A stretch of DNA of 64,000 bases from Choristoneura fumiferana (lineage: Eukaryota > Arthropoda > Insecta > Lepidoptera > Tortricidae). This document shows positions 1 to 40,000 of this stretch, piece by piece. The translations under genes and the position numbers were made by a program. The first letter of the stretch is position 1. Each line of letters begins with the position of its first letter. Under the pieces are notes generated by a model. That model saw nothing but the letters and a program-made list of their open reading frames with translations, searched no databases and was not told the DNA's origin. The stretch spans positions 1,061,045-1,125,044 of the forward strand of contig NC_133497.1 in assembly GCF_025370935.1 (NCBI RefSeq), written 5' to 3'.

Positions 1-75
1 ACCTGCGTTCGATTCCTAGCGTTGGTCTCTTTTTCTGTTTTTTTGTGCATCCATGTTTCAGTTTTATTTTCGTTG
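1..75 (+). repeat. SINE family A, 3' part cut by window edge
   Basis: The end of a tRNA-like head (TTCGATTCCTAGCGTTGGTC) is followed by the family tail GTGCATCCATGTTTCAGTTT. Other copies are at 11745-11866, 22787-22905 and 37083-37200. Confidence 0.7.
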
Positions 76-464
76 GATAATTTTCACTGTCAGAACAGTA
101 CAATGTCAGTACTGTTAGTGTAGTGAAAATTATACTCACACACACACACACACATCACGCCTATATTCCCAAATGGGGTAGGCACGAAAAGTTACCCGAC
201 GATATGGTTTTCCATACTTCCATACTTTCCAACCATAATCGATAATATGAAAAAGTTCAAAGTTAATTTGTTTCTCTGATTTTGTATTTTATTTAATAAG
301 TACCTAGTCGTAGAAAAAGTATTGTACCTATGCAACGTTGTATAATAAGTCAAAAAAAATTCGTGGCGTCTTATTACGATGTTCACTACGCTCACATCGT
401 AACTCACGCCATTCGCCTTTATTGACCCCTGTCATACAACTGTTGCATAAATACTATTTTCACA

Positions 465-800
465 CCTCTCCTTCAAAAAAGTAACTTTTCCTCCCTGACG
501 AGAGGGAGCAAGTGCAACTTTTCTGTTCAAGGCTTTTCTAAGTTTTCTTTAATGTCATTTTCCATAATAATGTAAAGCCACGAAAATTTCTATGGTGGTT
601 GTTTCTCTAATATTGAATTTATGTTTTCAAGTTCTTAATGCTCGTTCTGACGTTGTATAAGTCACTCTAGCAAAAATTATCGTCATCTTGGTTTTCAACA
701 CTTAATTACCGTTTACGCTCAAAATCTCTTGTAGAACATCGCTACATTCTGGATTCAATGTACGCCCTCGCCGTAAATACACCTTTCTCCCTTGTGCACA
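465..800. repeat. Dispersed repeat, pair of 24890-25270
   Basis: The block from CACACCTCTCCTTC to CCCTTGTG is shared with 24890-25270 at the same spacing, including TTTTCCTCCCTGACGAGAG and TTCTGGATTCAATGTACGCC. It has no coding content. Family unknown. Confidence 0.7.
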
Positions 801-924
801 AAATACTATTTTATATCGTGGCAAATACCTTTTTCAATTTCGACTTCTCTGTACAAGAGTAGCTGCTGGGCCAAGAGTGGTGTTGCGTCTTTTGGTAATC
901 TAGAAAAAGAAAAAACCTTTACAT

Positions 925-1063
925 TAGTTTTTCGAAATTCGTGCGCGAAATTATATCCAACATTTACCATGAGACCAGCGATGAAATTAATGGTGTGCGA
1001 AATTCCCAATCCGCACTGAGCCCGCGTGGGAACTGCGGCCACAGCCCTCACAATCAGAGGCCT
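925..1063 (+). repeat. SINE family C fragment
   Basis: GAAATTCCCAATCCGCACTG, CCGCGTGGGAACTGCGGCC and the AGAGGCC end match the body of the full SINE C at 29565-29874 in sense orientation, with many changes. Confidence 0.65.
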
Positions 1064-1065
1064 TT

Positions 1066-1258
1066 GCTTTGCAAAGAAAACCCTCACTCACTTGTTCGGG
1101 TCAATCAACTATTTAGTTTTGTTATTATGTCTCGTGACCCAGGAGACATCAGTGATACGCTTTGCAAAGAAAACCCTCACTCACTTGTTCGGGTCAATCA
1201 ACTATTTAGTTTTGTTATTCTGTCTCGTGACCCAGGAGACATCAGTGATGCACTTTGT
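1066..1258. repeat. Tandem duplication, about 93 bp unit, two copies
   Basis: GCTTTGCAAAGAAAACCCTC begins at 1066 and again at 1159, and each copy ends in a segment with GACCCAGGAGACATCAGTGA. The two copies differ by only a few bases. The unit contains the GGGTCAATCAACT motif also seen at the MITE end near 1598. Confidence 0.8.
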
Positions 1259-1597
1259 TAGAAAAATGTTTGTAATGTATACTACTAGCATGTTAGGCTA
1301 CATGCTTTATGTAGTGGTATTGTGTGTTTAAAGGCATTGGAGACAGAGATCTCTATATTGTTGTCTCTTTCTCACTAAAGTGAAATGCCTATAAGCACAC
1401 AACCACTGCATATGCAATTCCACGCTCTCTGTAATTTATCTATAGCATGGTAAACGGTTGTGTTGCTCTGAAGATGAGCTCTGGTTGAGGTGGGAACGCA
1501 TCTGTGTAGTGTGGTGCTGGTGATAGATGAATTTGTGTGTTCTTAGTGTGGAGGTGGAGGAACTAAATGAACACACATTTCTTGCATAAACGTGGCT

Positions 1598-2115
1598 AGG
1601 TCAATCAAATTTTTAGTGTAGCTTGTTGACATAGTAACGTCTCCCGAGTTACTTTTTAAAAGTATCATTTAATGGGGCACAAATCGACTAAAAGTCAGGA
1701 GTTGTGACAGTTTTAAGGCAATTCCTTCATGGCTCTTCTCCCAAGCATGCTAATACTGCAAATATTTTTCTAACAAAGTGTATTTGCAGGTGGTAGGACC
1801 TTGTGCAAGGTCCTCCCGGATTGCTACCACCATCTTGCTCGCTAATCCTGCTGTGAAGCAGCAGTGCTTGCACTGTTGTGTTTCGGAGTGGAGAGTAAGA
1901 CAGCCGGTGAAATTACTGGCACTTGAGGTATCCCATCTTAGGCTTCTAGGTTGGCAACGCTGCATACCCCTGGTGTTGCAGATGTTTATGGGCGGTGGTG
2001 ATCTCTAACCATCAGGAGACCCACTTGCTCGTATGCCATCCAGTTGAATAAAACAAAAATATCACAGATGTCTCCTGAGTGACGGGGCAGAATAACAACA
2101 CTAAAAAGTTAATTG
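1598..2115. mobile_element. Non-autonomous DNA element with inverted ends, carrying a family D insertion
   Basis: The left end reads GGTCAATCAAATTTTTAGTG, and the right end is its degenerate inverse (CACTAAAAAGTTAATTGGCC). The motif GTCTCCYGAG is at both inner flanks. The centre is occupied by a family D retroposon (1778-2050). Confidence 0.5.
1778..2050 (+). mobile_element. Family D retroposon (LINE-type 3' tail)
   Basis: It runs from GCAGGTGGTAGGACCTTGTG to the end CCATCCAGTTGAATAAAACA. The 3' part (GTGTTGCAGATGTTTATGGG and onward) is the same tail that follows the LINE reverse transcriptase end at 14108-14360, so I read it as a LINE-mobilised family. Confidence 0.7.
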
Positions 2116-2177
2116 GCCCAGCTATCATAAGGTCGCGGGTGGGCAAAGTAATTGTTTCAGTTCATTGATATGAACAT

Positions 2178-2797
2178 CCGCTTATAAATAAATATCATGG
2201 GACACTTGACACCAATGAGGGCTATCGCGTATGAATTCGCCGCTAGAGGCGCTAGTGTAGCGTGAGGTCTCCGAAATGTCAAATCTCATAGTTTTTGGGT
2301 GAGCTACGCGGGTTTATTTATAATTAGAATAATTTTGTGAATATTTTGCAATATCTGAAATTAATTATGGCAAATATGCGTTCCGGGGCAATGAATGTCT
2401 GTGTTTTGAGACAGTTTTGTCTTTCTTTTTTCCGAGCAAAATGGGGACTATGCAACACTGTGGCATGCTCGATATTTTTATGGTACGGTTTTAAGGTGTA
2501 TTAAACATGATTTTAATCTAAACTTTGTTTTCACGCCCGTAATAACAGACTTTGAAAGCCATACTTAAAAACCTCACGCAACAGTGCGCCATCTAGTGAG
2601 ACAAAAAACGATAGCCCTCATTGACTTAATCCCAAACTAAGCAAAGCTTGTATCATGGACACTAGGCAGATAAACATACTTATATAGATAAATACATACT
2701 TATTATTCATACAAATATCTGCCCCGGCCGGGAATCGAACCCGGGACCTCAAGCTTCGTAGTCAGGTTCTCTAACCACTTAGCCATCCGGCCGTCAA
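2178..2797 (-). mobile_element. SINE family B, interrupted by a MITE
   Basis: On the minus strand a tRNA-like head (A box TGGCTAAGTGG, B box GGTTCGATTCC) is followed by GGGGCAGATATTTGTATGAA and a tail ending TGGTGTCAAGTGTCCCATGA. The tail is split at 2216-2620 by another element. Confidence 0.75.
2216..2620. mobile_element. MITE-1 inserted in a SINE B tail
   Basis: A 405 bp element starts TGAGGGCTATCG and ends CGATAGCCCTCA, a perfect 12 bp inverted repeat. It is non-coding. A second copy, with a damaged left end, is at 15485-15906. Confidence 0.75.
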
Positions 2798-2949
2798 AGT
2801 AACGCCTGATCCAATAAATTAGCCCTACGTGACTCGAGCGGGAGGATGGACTGTATCCCTTTCCGGCCGGCTCGAAACAATCTTGCAACTATCCTGAGCG
2901 CGCGTGAATCATCTTTTCGCGAACCACAATTAATTGTCATTTAAAAAAA

Positions 2950-3580
2950 ACCGGCCAAGACCGTGTCGGACACGCCCAAGATAGGGCTCCGTAGCCATTA
3001 CGAAAAAAATCAAGTAATATTATGTGCGTTATAACACAATTAAAACACTTACTACAGTCTTAAAATCTATTACCTGAAAAAGAGCGTATCTTCACGGCAC
3101 TTACGTCCTTTTGTTGAGAAGCGCAGTTTTTCGGCAATAACTCAAAAACGGTATATCCGATCATGTTGAAACCAAATTTCATTGAAAGTATTTATTAAGC
3201 GTTACCTTTCCATATTTTTTTTGCTACTTTGGGAGCGATTATTTCCGGAAATCTTCACTTAATCAAAAAAGTTTTTGAGAAACCTTACTATCTTTTCAAA
3301 AGAGCTGTCGAACTATGTGCCACACGTTGATGCGAGTTAAAAAATATTTTTTCAATTTCTGTTACGTGTATGGAGTGTCCCCCCTATAAATATTTATTTT
3401 TGTAATTTAACTACAAAACTAAATAGCGGCTTTGAGAAGACATCTGTACTCCAAATTTCATTGATATACATCTTGTAGTTTTCGAGTAAATGCCTGTGAC
3501 ATACGGACAGACAGACAGACGGACTTGACAAAACTATAAGGGTTCCGTTTTTGCCATTTTGGCTTGGGAACCCTAAAAAA
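2950..3580. mobile_element. Dispersed element, 'gggttccgt' family, full copy
   Basis: The ends are ACCGGCCAAGACCGTGTCGG and GGTTCCGTTTTTGCC with GGGAACCCTAAAAAA. It contains a short (ACAG)n run. Relatives lie at 9935-10235, 16850-17300, 19415-19800, 35965-36530 and 42270-42330. No coding capacity. Confidence 0.65.
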
Positions 3581-3638
3581 TCTGAAAAACAGTTTCTCGG
3601 CTGTAATGGGGCATGATAATATGATGACCCCCACTCAC

Positions 3639-31583
<27,945 letters not shown>

Positions 31584-31589
31584 CTGAAA

Positions 31590-33672
31590 GGTTAAGTTAT
31601 ACATTCAGGTTTTGGGTTGCCAACACAAAAAAAAACATTAGGTGTTGCCAGTCAAAAACTTTTACAATTTAAATGGGGATTAAGTATAATGATAAAAACA
31701 ACACAACACAATGAATCTTAAGGCTAAACTAAAAATGGCTGGCACATGATTTATCTGGATTGTGTTGATTGATTTGGAATGCGCTCAGTACCATAGAGCT
31801 GTTCTAGTATAATGTATAAGCTAGCATAATGTAATATAGGACACTTTGAGTTCAATTGTAGATCAGTAAAGAAGTTCAAGTTATCCCGCATACAGTCCAA
31901 TTACTCCCCCACTTATTTTTCCCCTAAACATTGTAAGCAATACAAAAAATATATATGAAGAATACATACATTGTGCATTAAGGGCCTTATAAAGGGGGTT
32001 ACTAACAAGTCTATTAGGCTTTTAATTATTCAGAGTTTGTAATCCCCTTACTGCCCGTGATGTACACAATGATTTTGATTAGATTGCGACTGCACAGCTT
32101 GGCAAGAGAAAGATGCTAAGAAAACAACTGACTAAAATAATGGCTACCCATCAATACAGGGACTAATACAAAATTCGAAAATCGAAGTTCATATTGTACC
32201 ATCCCTCTCGTCTTGTATTAAATGGATTTCCAAAAAATTCTTCCCCTAGAGCAGCCATTCTCAAAGTGAGCTCCGCAAACCCTGAGGCTCCATGATGATT
32301 CTGCAGGGGTTTTTGCAAAAAGACTGGATATAGTTAAAATAAGTAACTCAAGGTGTACTGTAAGGTGACAAAGTACAACCTCCCATTCAATTACTTGTTT
32401 TTGTTTATTTTAGGGCTCCGACAAATATGTGGTTTTGAGATAGGGTTCTGTTGCCAAAAAACTTTGAGAACAGCTGCCCTAGTGACCAAATTAATTTAAA
32501 CAAGAGGAATTTTTGTTTAATATTTCCATACTAAATTTCATAATGATAAATTGAGCACAAAGTGTGAAGGCATAATGAAATTAACAAACTTGCTTGTATT
32601 CATATTTGTAAGATATGTCAGCAAGTAAGATTGTTTAATGATTACATACAAATAAAATAAAAAAAGAAACAATGTAAATTATACAATGTAAAGAAACAAT
32701 GTATATTTTTTTCCATTTATTTCCAATTACCATTTACTTACAATATTTCAAAGTCAAAGTCAAAGTCAAAATATATTTATTCAATTTATTGGGCTTATAA
32801 CAAGCACTTATTAATGTCAAAAAAAAATCTGCCATCAGTTATTAGTAGGATACCATATAAGAATAAAAATGATGAATGATTTGATAAATGTTGTCATGAT
32901 AAAATAAATCAATACTATTTGGTGTAGTGGTACCCATACTGTCATTTGTCCATGGCGTAGGTAGATAATGAGTAATTCGAAGTACGTTTCAAGGACAAAA
33001 AAGCCGCATAACAACTGATGTGTTCATTACTTTAGCAAAATACCAAACAAGAACTTACCTGCTCTGGTAAGGAAAAACTTCAAAAAAACAACGGATATTA
33101 ACAGCACACAAGCTAAAGAACTGATTCGGGTGTTTATTTAACAACGTTAATAGGATATAATGGGTTAATAAGTGATGACTACACTAAATAAAAGCTCCAA
33201 TAGCGCTAGCTAAGGAATCTAATAAGAATGTACAAAACATAACCTATTGTAGCTGGCTCGATATGACACCGTGGGTGAGAAGCTGTGGTAGCCCACGAAC
33301 AATAATCGTTTTGATGCCAGTTTGGATAATTTAACTTAAGAAGTTAGTTTTTAGAATAAATTCCGTGGTCAAAATTACGATGACAAAGACTACTGAACTG
33401 ACTGACGTAACTAACTGACGTGTAAGCTTTTTAACTGTCAAATTGTCTAATTAGCAAAGGAATCAGGCTATTCTATCATTCTCTAACAATAAACCTTACT
33501 TAAAAAAGTAACCATCATTCGTATAAAAAGGAAAAGAATACATTTATTTTTCTTCTACTTGTCTCATAATAGAAAGAAACAGAGGCTGGGCTGGCTGAAT
33601 TTGATTTTTAAAAAGAACGATAATTTGTTCAGTCGCCACGTGCATAGGAGAAAATAAAACTACGAAACTTAC
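31590..33672. other. First intron of IDE, no gene recognised
   Basis: AT-rich, mostly unique-looking sequence. A short dispersed motif (AAAGTCAAAATATATTTATT, near 32760) and a second possible minus-strand donor (CCAGAGCAG then GTAAGTTC, near 33057) are the only items seen. Confidence 0.4.
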
Positions 33673-33770
33673 CGATTGGGCGGCCTCTAGAACTGTCACT
33701 GTCAGTCAGCTTCAGCTTTAAAAAAAAAAATTGCCGCGAACTCCGCGAAGTAAATCGCGAACTCTATCCA
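33673..33770 (-). other. IDE: Probable non-coding first exon of IDE
   Basis: Reading the minus strand, a strong donor (CCCAATCG then GTAAGTTTC) ends at 33673. The acceptor that fits it is at 31584-31585, just upstream of the first ATG of exon 1. The upstream end is not defined by sequence and 33770 is only a guess. No long open frame is present, so I read it as 5' UTR. Confidence 0.4.
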
Positions 33771-33882
33771 TCCGGCCTCCGGCCCTTGTTTGACAATATT
33801 TATCAATTTTGTTACGATAAACTCAGTCATAATAAATAATAACCACCTGCCTGTCGTACGGAGTTGAGTAGTTTAGAGCGCT
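33700..33882. promoter_or_regulatory. Putative divergent promoter between IDE and the HEAT-like gene
   Basis: The first exon of IDE (minus, donor at 33673) and the start codon of the plus-strand gene (33883) are about 200 bp apart. The spacer contains GC-richer stretches (TCGCGAACTC, TTGCCGCGAAC) and no recognisable repeat. A shared bidirectional promoter is inferred from geometry only; I see no certain TATA box. Confidence 0.35.
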
Positions 33883-34000
33883 ATGGAGCGATGGGAGACA
33901 ATTGTTAGCCAACGGATAGAGCCTGGTTACAGAGCTTTCGAGAAATTACTGCAAACGGCGAGCGCTGTGTTAAAAAGCGATTTAGCACCATTTGAAACAG
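33883..34000 (+). CDS. HEAT-like gene exon 1, start codon
   Basis: The ATG at 33883 lies in GCGCTATGG. The exon encodes MERWETIVSQRIEPGYRAFE then KLLQTASAVLKSDLAPFET. Donor ACAG then GTATTA, phase 1. It is the first ATG after the divergent promoter region. Confidence 0.75.
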
Positions 34001-37000
34001 GTATTAATTTAAAAGTATAATAATTACTTTAAGGATTCTATAACTCGCTCAATTTCATCTTCAATGGTCTCCTTTATCATATAAAACACCGCAAGGGCAA
34101 GATAATTATTTCTAATCCTGATAATACAAATTAATTTACTTTATGCTGATATAGCCGTTATTCCTTTACCAAACGGTAGAGACTGGTGTGCACTTTTTGA
34201 CAAGTCATCATCTCATCATCATCATCTCAGCCTATATATGTCCCACTGCTGGGCACAGGCCTCCTCTCAGAACAAGAGGGCTTGGGCCATAGTTCCCACG
34301 CGGGCCCAGACAAGTATGAAAAGTAATTTCCGCCCAAAAGTGGACTTAGCAGGTTAACAAATTAGGCCGACGCAATGTACCTATTTCATATAATATCTTT
34401 ATTTTTGCTGAATGTTTGTGTATTTGCATCGAATTCCAACTACATGTCCATATCAGATTTAAATTCATACTAGTACCTTATTTCTGGCCTTGTATGATGA
34501 GCCCTTCAGCTTACACTAATATTGGCAGTTAAATAAAATTTCATAATTAAATATATATTTTTTCTAATGCTTAATCCTGCAATCAGTCGCTAGACTATAA
34601 GCAGTTGGGTTGAAGAGAGTCATAATTAAATAATACACATCAAAACAAAACAAAAAAGGTTATTTTATCTTTTCAATTTGAACCCTAATCATCTCAACAA
34701 ATCTCTCCGCAGAATGGGTAATCGACACCCTCCTCTACAAGCCAGTGGACCTGCTCCGTACTGTGTCAGAGAGGCGTGGCGAAGAGGTCTGGCTGAAGGC
34801 TCTCGGAGATGCTGTGAAGCTGTTAGCAGAAATTGTAGCAGAGTGGAGCTACGCCGAGAAGTATTACGAGGATATTACTAATGTTCGTAAGCATTATGAT
34901 ATTTTTTACCAGCATTTACTTACCTGTGTTGCGGAGGTCCATATTTGTATAAACATAGCTATTGTAAGGTTGCGGGTGAGCAAAGTAATTGCTTATAATG
35001 TAGTTCAGAGGTAGAAGTAGGGATGCTTCATGACAACTTCCTTAAGAATGTAACAATCCTACTATCCTATCCTACTAATATTATAAATGTGAAAGTTTGT
35101 GAGTGAGTGAGTATGTTTGTTACTTCTTCACGCTGAAACGGCTGGACGGATTTGGATGAAATTAGGCAAAAAGTTAGTTTATAACCTGGATTTAACATAG
35201 GTTAGTTTATGTTTTAACATAGGATACTATTTATCCTGATATTCCCATGGGATAGGGATAAAAACTCAAAACTAATAACCGCTGGGCTTAGAGTCATGAA
35301 ATTAGGTATGTAGATAGCTGGACATCTGGAATAAAACATAGCCTACTTTTTATTCCGATATTCCCACAGGATAGGGATAAAATCTCAAAACAACAACCGC
35401 TAGGCTTAGAGTCATGAAATTTTATCATGATTGTTTTTTTTTAATTTGACTGGATGGCCAACGAGCAAGTGGGTCTCCTGATGGTAAGAGATCACCACCG
35501 CTCATAAACATCTGCAACTCCAGGGGTATTGCAGATGCGTTGCCAACCTAGAGGCCTAAGATGGGCTACCTCAAGTGCCAGTAATTACACACACAGTAAT
35601 TAGTGTTTTTAATTTAACGTCAATGAAAACAACAATTTCATTTTCGGGAATTCCCACGGGAATTTTTAAAGATCGCGTAATTTCAATTCAGCTGCTGGAC
35701 CTAATGATGTATGTGTGTAAAGCCGTGGGTAAACACTAGTTTTATTGTATGTATTTAATTCTCCAATTCTCCTTTTAGCTTTGTCTGCTCTCCTATGATG
35801 CAGAACTAAGGAAACATGCTCTCAACTGTCTCATATGCGTCACCAAGAGGTCTGAGATCGGGGCCAAGAATTACTCTCGGCACATTACCTCATTGGAGCA
35901 GGCTACGCAGTGCAAAACGCCCCTGGCCTTACTTGTCGGTATGTGTGATGGATTTGTCAACAAACTTTTTAGGGTTCGGTAGCCAATACGGAACCCTTAT
36001 AGTTTCGCCATGTCTGTCTGACTGTCTGTCTGTCTGTCCGTCCGCGGCTTTGCTAAGGGACTATCAATGCTAGAAAGCTGTAACTTTGCACAGATATATA
36101 TGTAAACTATGCCGACAAAATGGTACATAGATGTAAAGTGGGGGTGATTTTTTTTTCTCACCCAACCCTATTGTGTGGGATATCGTTGGATAGGTCTTTA
36201 AAACCATTAAGCGTTTGCTAAGACGATTTTTCGATTCAGTGATTTGTTTGCGAAATATTCATCTTTAAAGTGCAAATTTTCATTAAAATCGAACATCCCC
36301 CCTTCTAAAATCTAACCCGGTGGGTGGAAAAATTTGGAAAAAATCAGGATGGTAGTAAGTATATCAAACTTTCAAGGAAAACTATAACGGCTAAGTTTGC
36401 TTTAGAATTATTAGTAGTTTAAGAGTAAATAGCATCCTAAGGTGTAAAATATACCTAAACTTGGAAGATTCCTATTTTTTATTGGTTACGGAACCCTATT
36501 TTGGGCGTGTCCGATACGCTCTTGGCCGGTTATTCTTGTTTGTTATTTTGTCCCATTGTCCAAGAGCCAACAGTGACAGAGTTTCTGAAAAAAAAAGCTG
36601 TTATACTCCATAAAATAAGGAACTTGTGACTATGACAAAAATGTATGCTCAATGAATTTCAACCACAGATAACATAGAGATCCATGATTTTAAAGAGTTT
36701 TCCAGAGGGGACTTAATTAAAAATAGAGAAATATCAAACCTTTTGCTTAAATCGCAGCCTCTTTCACCACTCACTGATTAATTATATTTGCCAGATCTTT
36801 CTCCTTTTATTTTGTCCAAATAAACAGAGACAACATCATAATTACCTGTCCCATAGAATTATCAATGCGTAATGAGACATGCCATAAGCCTGTTTAACTA
36901 AACTCATTGTTTTAATTTTTAGGTGCAATATGTGAACACCATCCATCTGTAATGTGCAACGACATAAACAAAATATGGCGGACTTATTTGAATATGCTGG

Positions 37001-40000
37001 AGAACAACAAAAACACTGTGAGTATTTGTACCCATAGATTTTTTTTGATTTAAGCAAAATAATTTAAATAATATGTTTATCGAAAATACAAACTGAAATA
37101 TAGATACACAGAAAAACCAGAAAAAGAGACCAGCGCTGGGAATGGAAGCCAGGTCCTCAGCATTCCGTGCCGCGTGCCATACCCCTACACCACCACTGGA
37201 CAGGAGTACAGACACGAAATTTCTCCTATGCACCACATATCTCAACTCATTTGTTTCTTATTTAGTCACTTAAGCAGCGACACTAGCGACATCTATGGTG
37301 TAGCCCTTCATCTATGTTGTTTATGTTGCTGCTGTATTTCAGTTTGTATTTTCGATATGGATTTTACGGGATGACCGTAAAAGTAACGAAATTTGGAGTT
37401 GAAATAAAAAATACAAAAAGACTCCACAAATCAATCTTAATAATATGTTTACAATGCACGTGCTCGGAAAGTGCCTCTTGACGTGAAACATAGTGATTCT
37501 CACACAATTAAATGATAATGACCCGCATAACTAACGTGTTAAATTGAATTTATGTCCACTATGTTTCGGTCTAATCGTTATAGTTAGTCTTTGAACAAAT
37601 AAGAAAACGTTTGATGCAACCAACGAATATTTACTGATAAGATAATACAGATTAATCGCGACAGAAAAGAGAATATTTACTGATAAGATAATACAGATTA
37701 ATCGCGACAGAAAAGAGAACGTTTATTTTTTTTTTCTTTTTTATTCCGTCTAAAGTTATGAAAAAAAAGAAATAAATTCTTGAATCCAATTCGGACCGTG
37801 CACGTAGCACGAACCAATCATGGTTACCCGTTCGCGCCTGTCATGAAACCCCGCCAAAGTAATGTCCATAAGTTCAGTCCGGTGAATTAATTTTTGATGA
37901 ATAAATTAAAATGAAGAGTTTAAATGATGAATTTATATCTACTTTACGCGCCCTTACGTCCTTCACGAAGCACATATTGTCAGTGACAACTCAATGCTGA
38001 ACAAAATACGTGAACTATAATATACTAACTAAGCATAAACAAAATACGGAATCCTTATAGGATCATTATTATCATTACCGGTAAGTATGTCTTATTTTTT
38101 CTTTGGATTTTATCTATTAGAATTAGTGAACCATTTTGATTAATTTACAGTTCCAAAGCTAAAAATCTCAGATTTACTGTCCCTTGGAGCTGGTAGATTA
38201 GATTCATAATACATACTATTGATGATCGGATGGCTAAGTGGTTAGAGCACCTGACTACGAAGCTTGAGGTCCTGGGTTCGAATCCCGCCGGGGCAGATAT
38301 TTGTGTGAATAACACGAAGGGAATCGGGTCTTGGATGTTTCCCGTGAACTAGTATCTATGATATATAGTATGTTTATCCGTTGCCTAGTATCCATAGTAC
38401 AAGCTTTGCTAGTGGGACTAGGTGAATTGTGTCAAGTGTCCATGATATTTATTTCTATTTTTATTTATTTAATTAACTATTACACGGATTTATTCACGGC
38501 GTACATTTAGCATTATAGGTAGGGCCAGGAGAGTAAGGACTGCCAATATAAGTGTGGAAAATGTCAAGCAAATAATCTTCAATAACGATTCACGTTACTT
38601 ACATACTAAAGTCTCCTTTACCTATCATTAGTAGCTGTAGCCGACTCTGCACTTCCGGTTATGATTGCATCAAAAGTGTATACGTGTAACTTTCCATTTG
38701 GCTGGATATCGGTATGTATATCACTGCCTGCTACTGTAGTAAAAGAATCCAGAGTTTTCATTTTTAGTAAATTACATTTATGTAAGAGTGTGTAATAAGG
38801 TTGTCTTATTTTAATTGTATTTTTTCTTTTTGCTGTGCCGAAATTTGGCGAATAAATTTATTCCTTTTTTTTTTTTTCTTAAGATGATTATAGTAAATTT
38901 ATTTAAAAACAATGTTAACTAGTAAATATATTTATCAGGATACTCTGACCAAAGCTATATTGGAAGGCATATGCGGTTTGTTCAAGCATTTTGGGGAAGA
39001 TTTGCCAACTGCAGAACTGAATAACTTCTATGACAGTCTGTCTTGCGTTTATATGAAAAAAAATGGCTGCCGGTCAGGTAAATATAAATTTATTTATTTA
39101 TAATAATAATAATAATAATATTTTTTTATTTCAGACATAATTAGTCCATATACATGTGTTAGTAGGCATACAATAAGAACGAATTTCAGTTAGTAAAAAA
39201 CAAAATTAAACTTAAACTAATACTTATTCTAAATGTCAAACATTATTTAGGCAGCTCATCACTAAACATGCAAGGATGTCCACCGTGCCATCATGGGACC
39301 GTCCCAGCGGTTCGCAAACACGTTCATGATGCGGTTGGGACTGGCGCGCAGGCGAGCCTCAAGCGAGGCGCACCTCTTACGCATGACAATACAATACAAT
39401 ACAATAACTCTTTATTGCACACCAATACAGTAAACAGTACAGAGAACACAAGTATATACATAGAGATTTTCTAAGGTAAGCAATAGGCCCGATGCGAACA
39501 TGCCGGACGCGCTGCACCAACGCGGCAGTCCCATCAGCACCCGGAACGCGTTATTGTATTGCACACGGAGCGCGTTGTACGCCCTCTGCGTGTAGCTCAC
39601 CCACAGGGCGCACGAGTAAAAGGAGACACAAAAAGCCTTGAAAAGTGTAATTTTTACGTCCCTCGTACACCGCGCGAACCTGCGGGCCAGCATGTCGCAC
39701 CTGACGGCCAACGCCCTCCGCTCCCGCTCGATATCCTCATTATCACTCAGGTTATCGGTGACTCAGTGACCCAAATACTTGAACTTAGTGACTGTTTTTA
39801 AAGGAGCACCAGAGAGCAGGATTGGTGTTTATACATACAAATTTACATTTATAACACATATCCAAAAAAAATTTTTGGTATTTATTTTCTTTCTTTTAGC
39901 TTGCTTCAAGATATTAGAGCCCTATGCAGGTCTATTCCGCGAGCGCGTGTCTATGGACAAATCTATTCGAGACCAGCTTTGGGAGTGTATCGGCGAGGAG

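Noticed and set aside
35779..35803. Acceptor at 35778 for exon 3 (adding LCLLSYDAE)
   Set aside because: With the strong donor of exon 2 it gives a stop after a few codons; the acceptor at 35803 keeps the frame.
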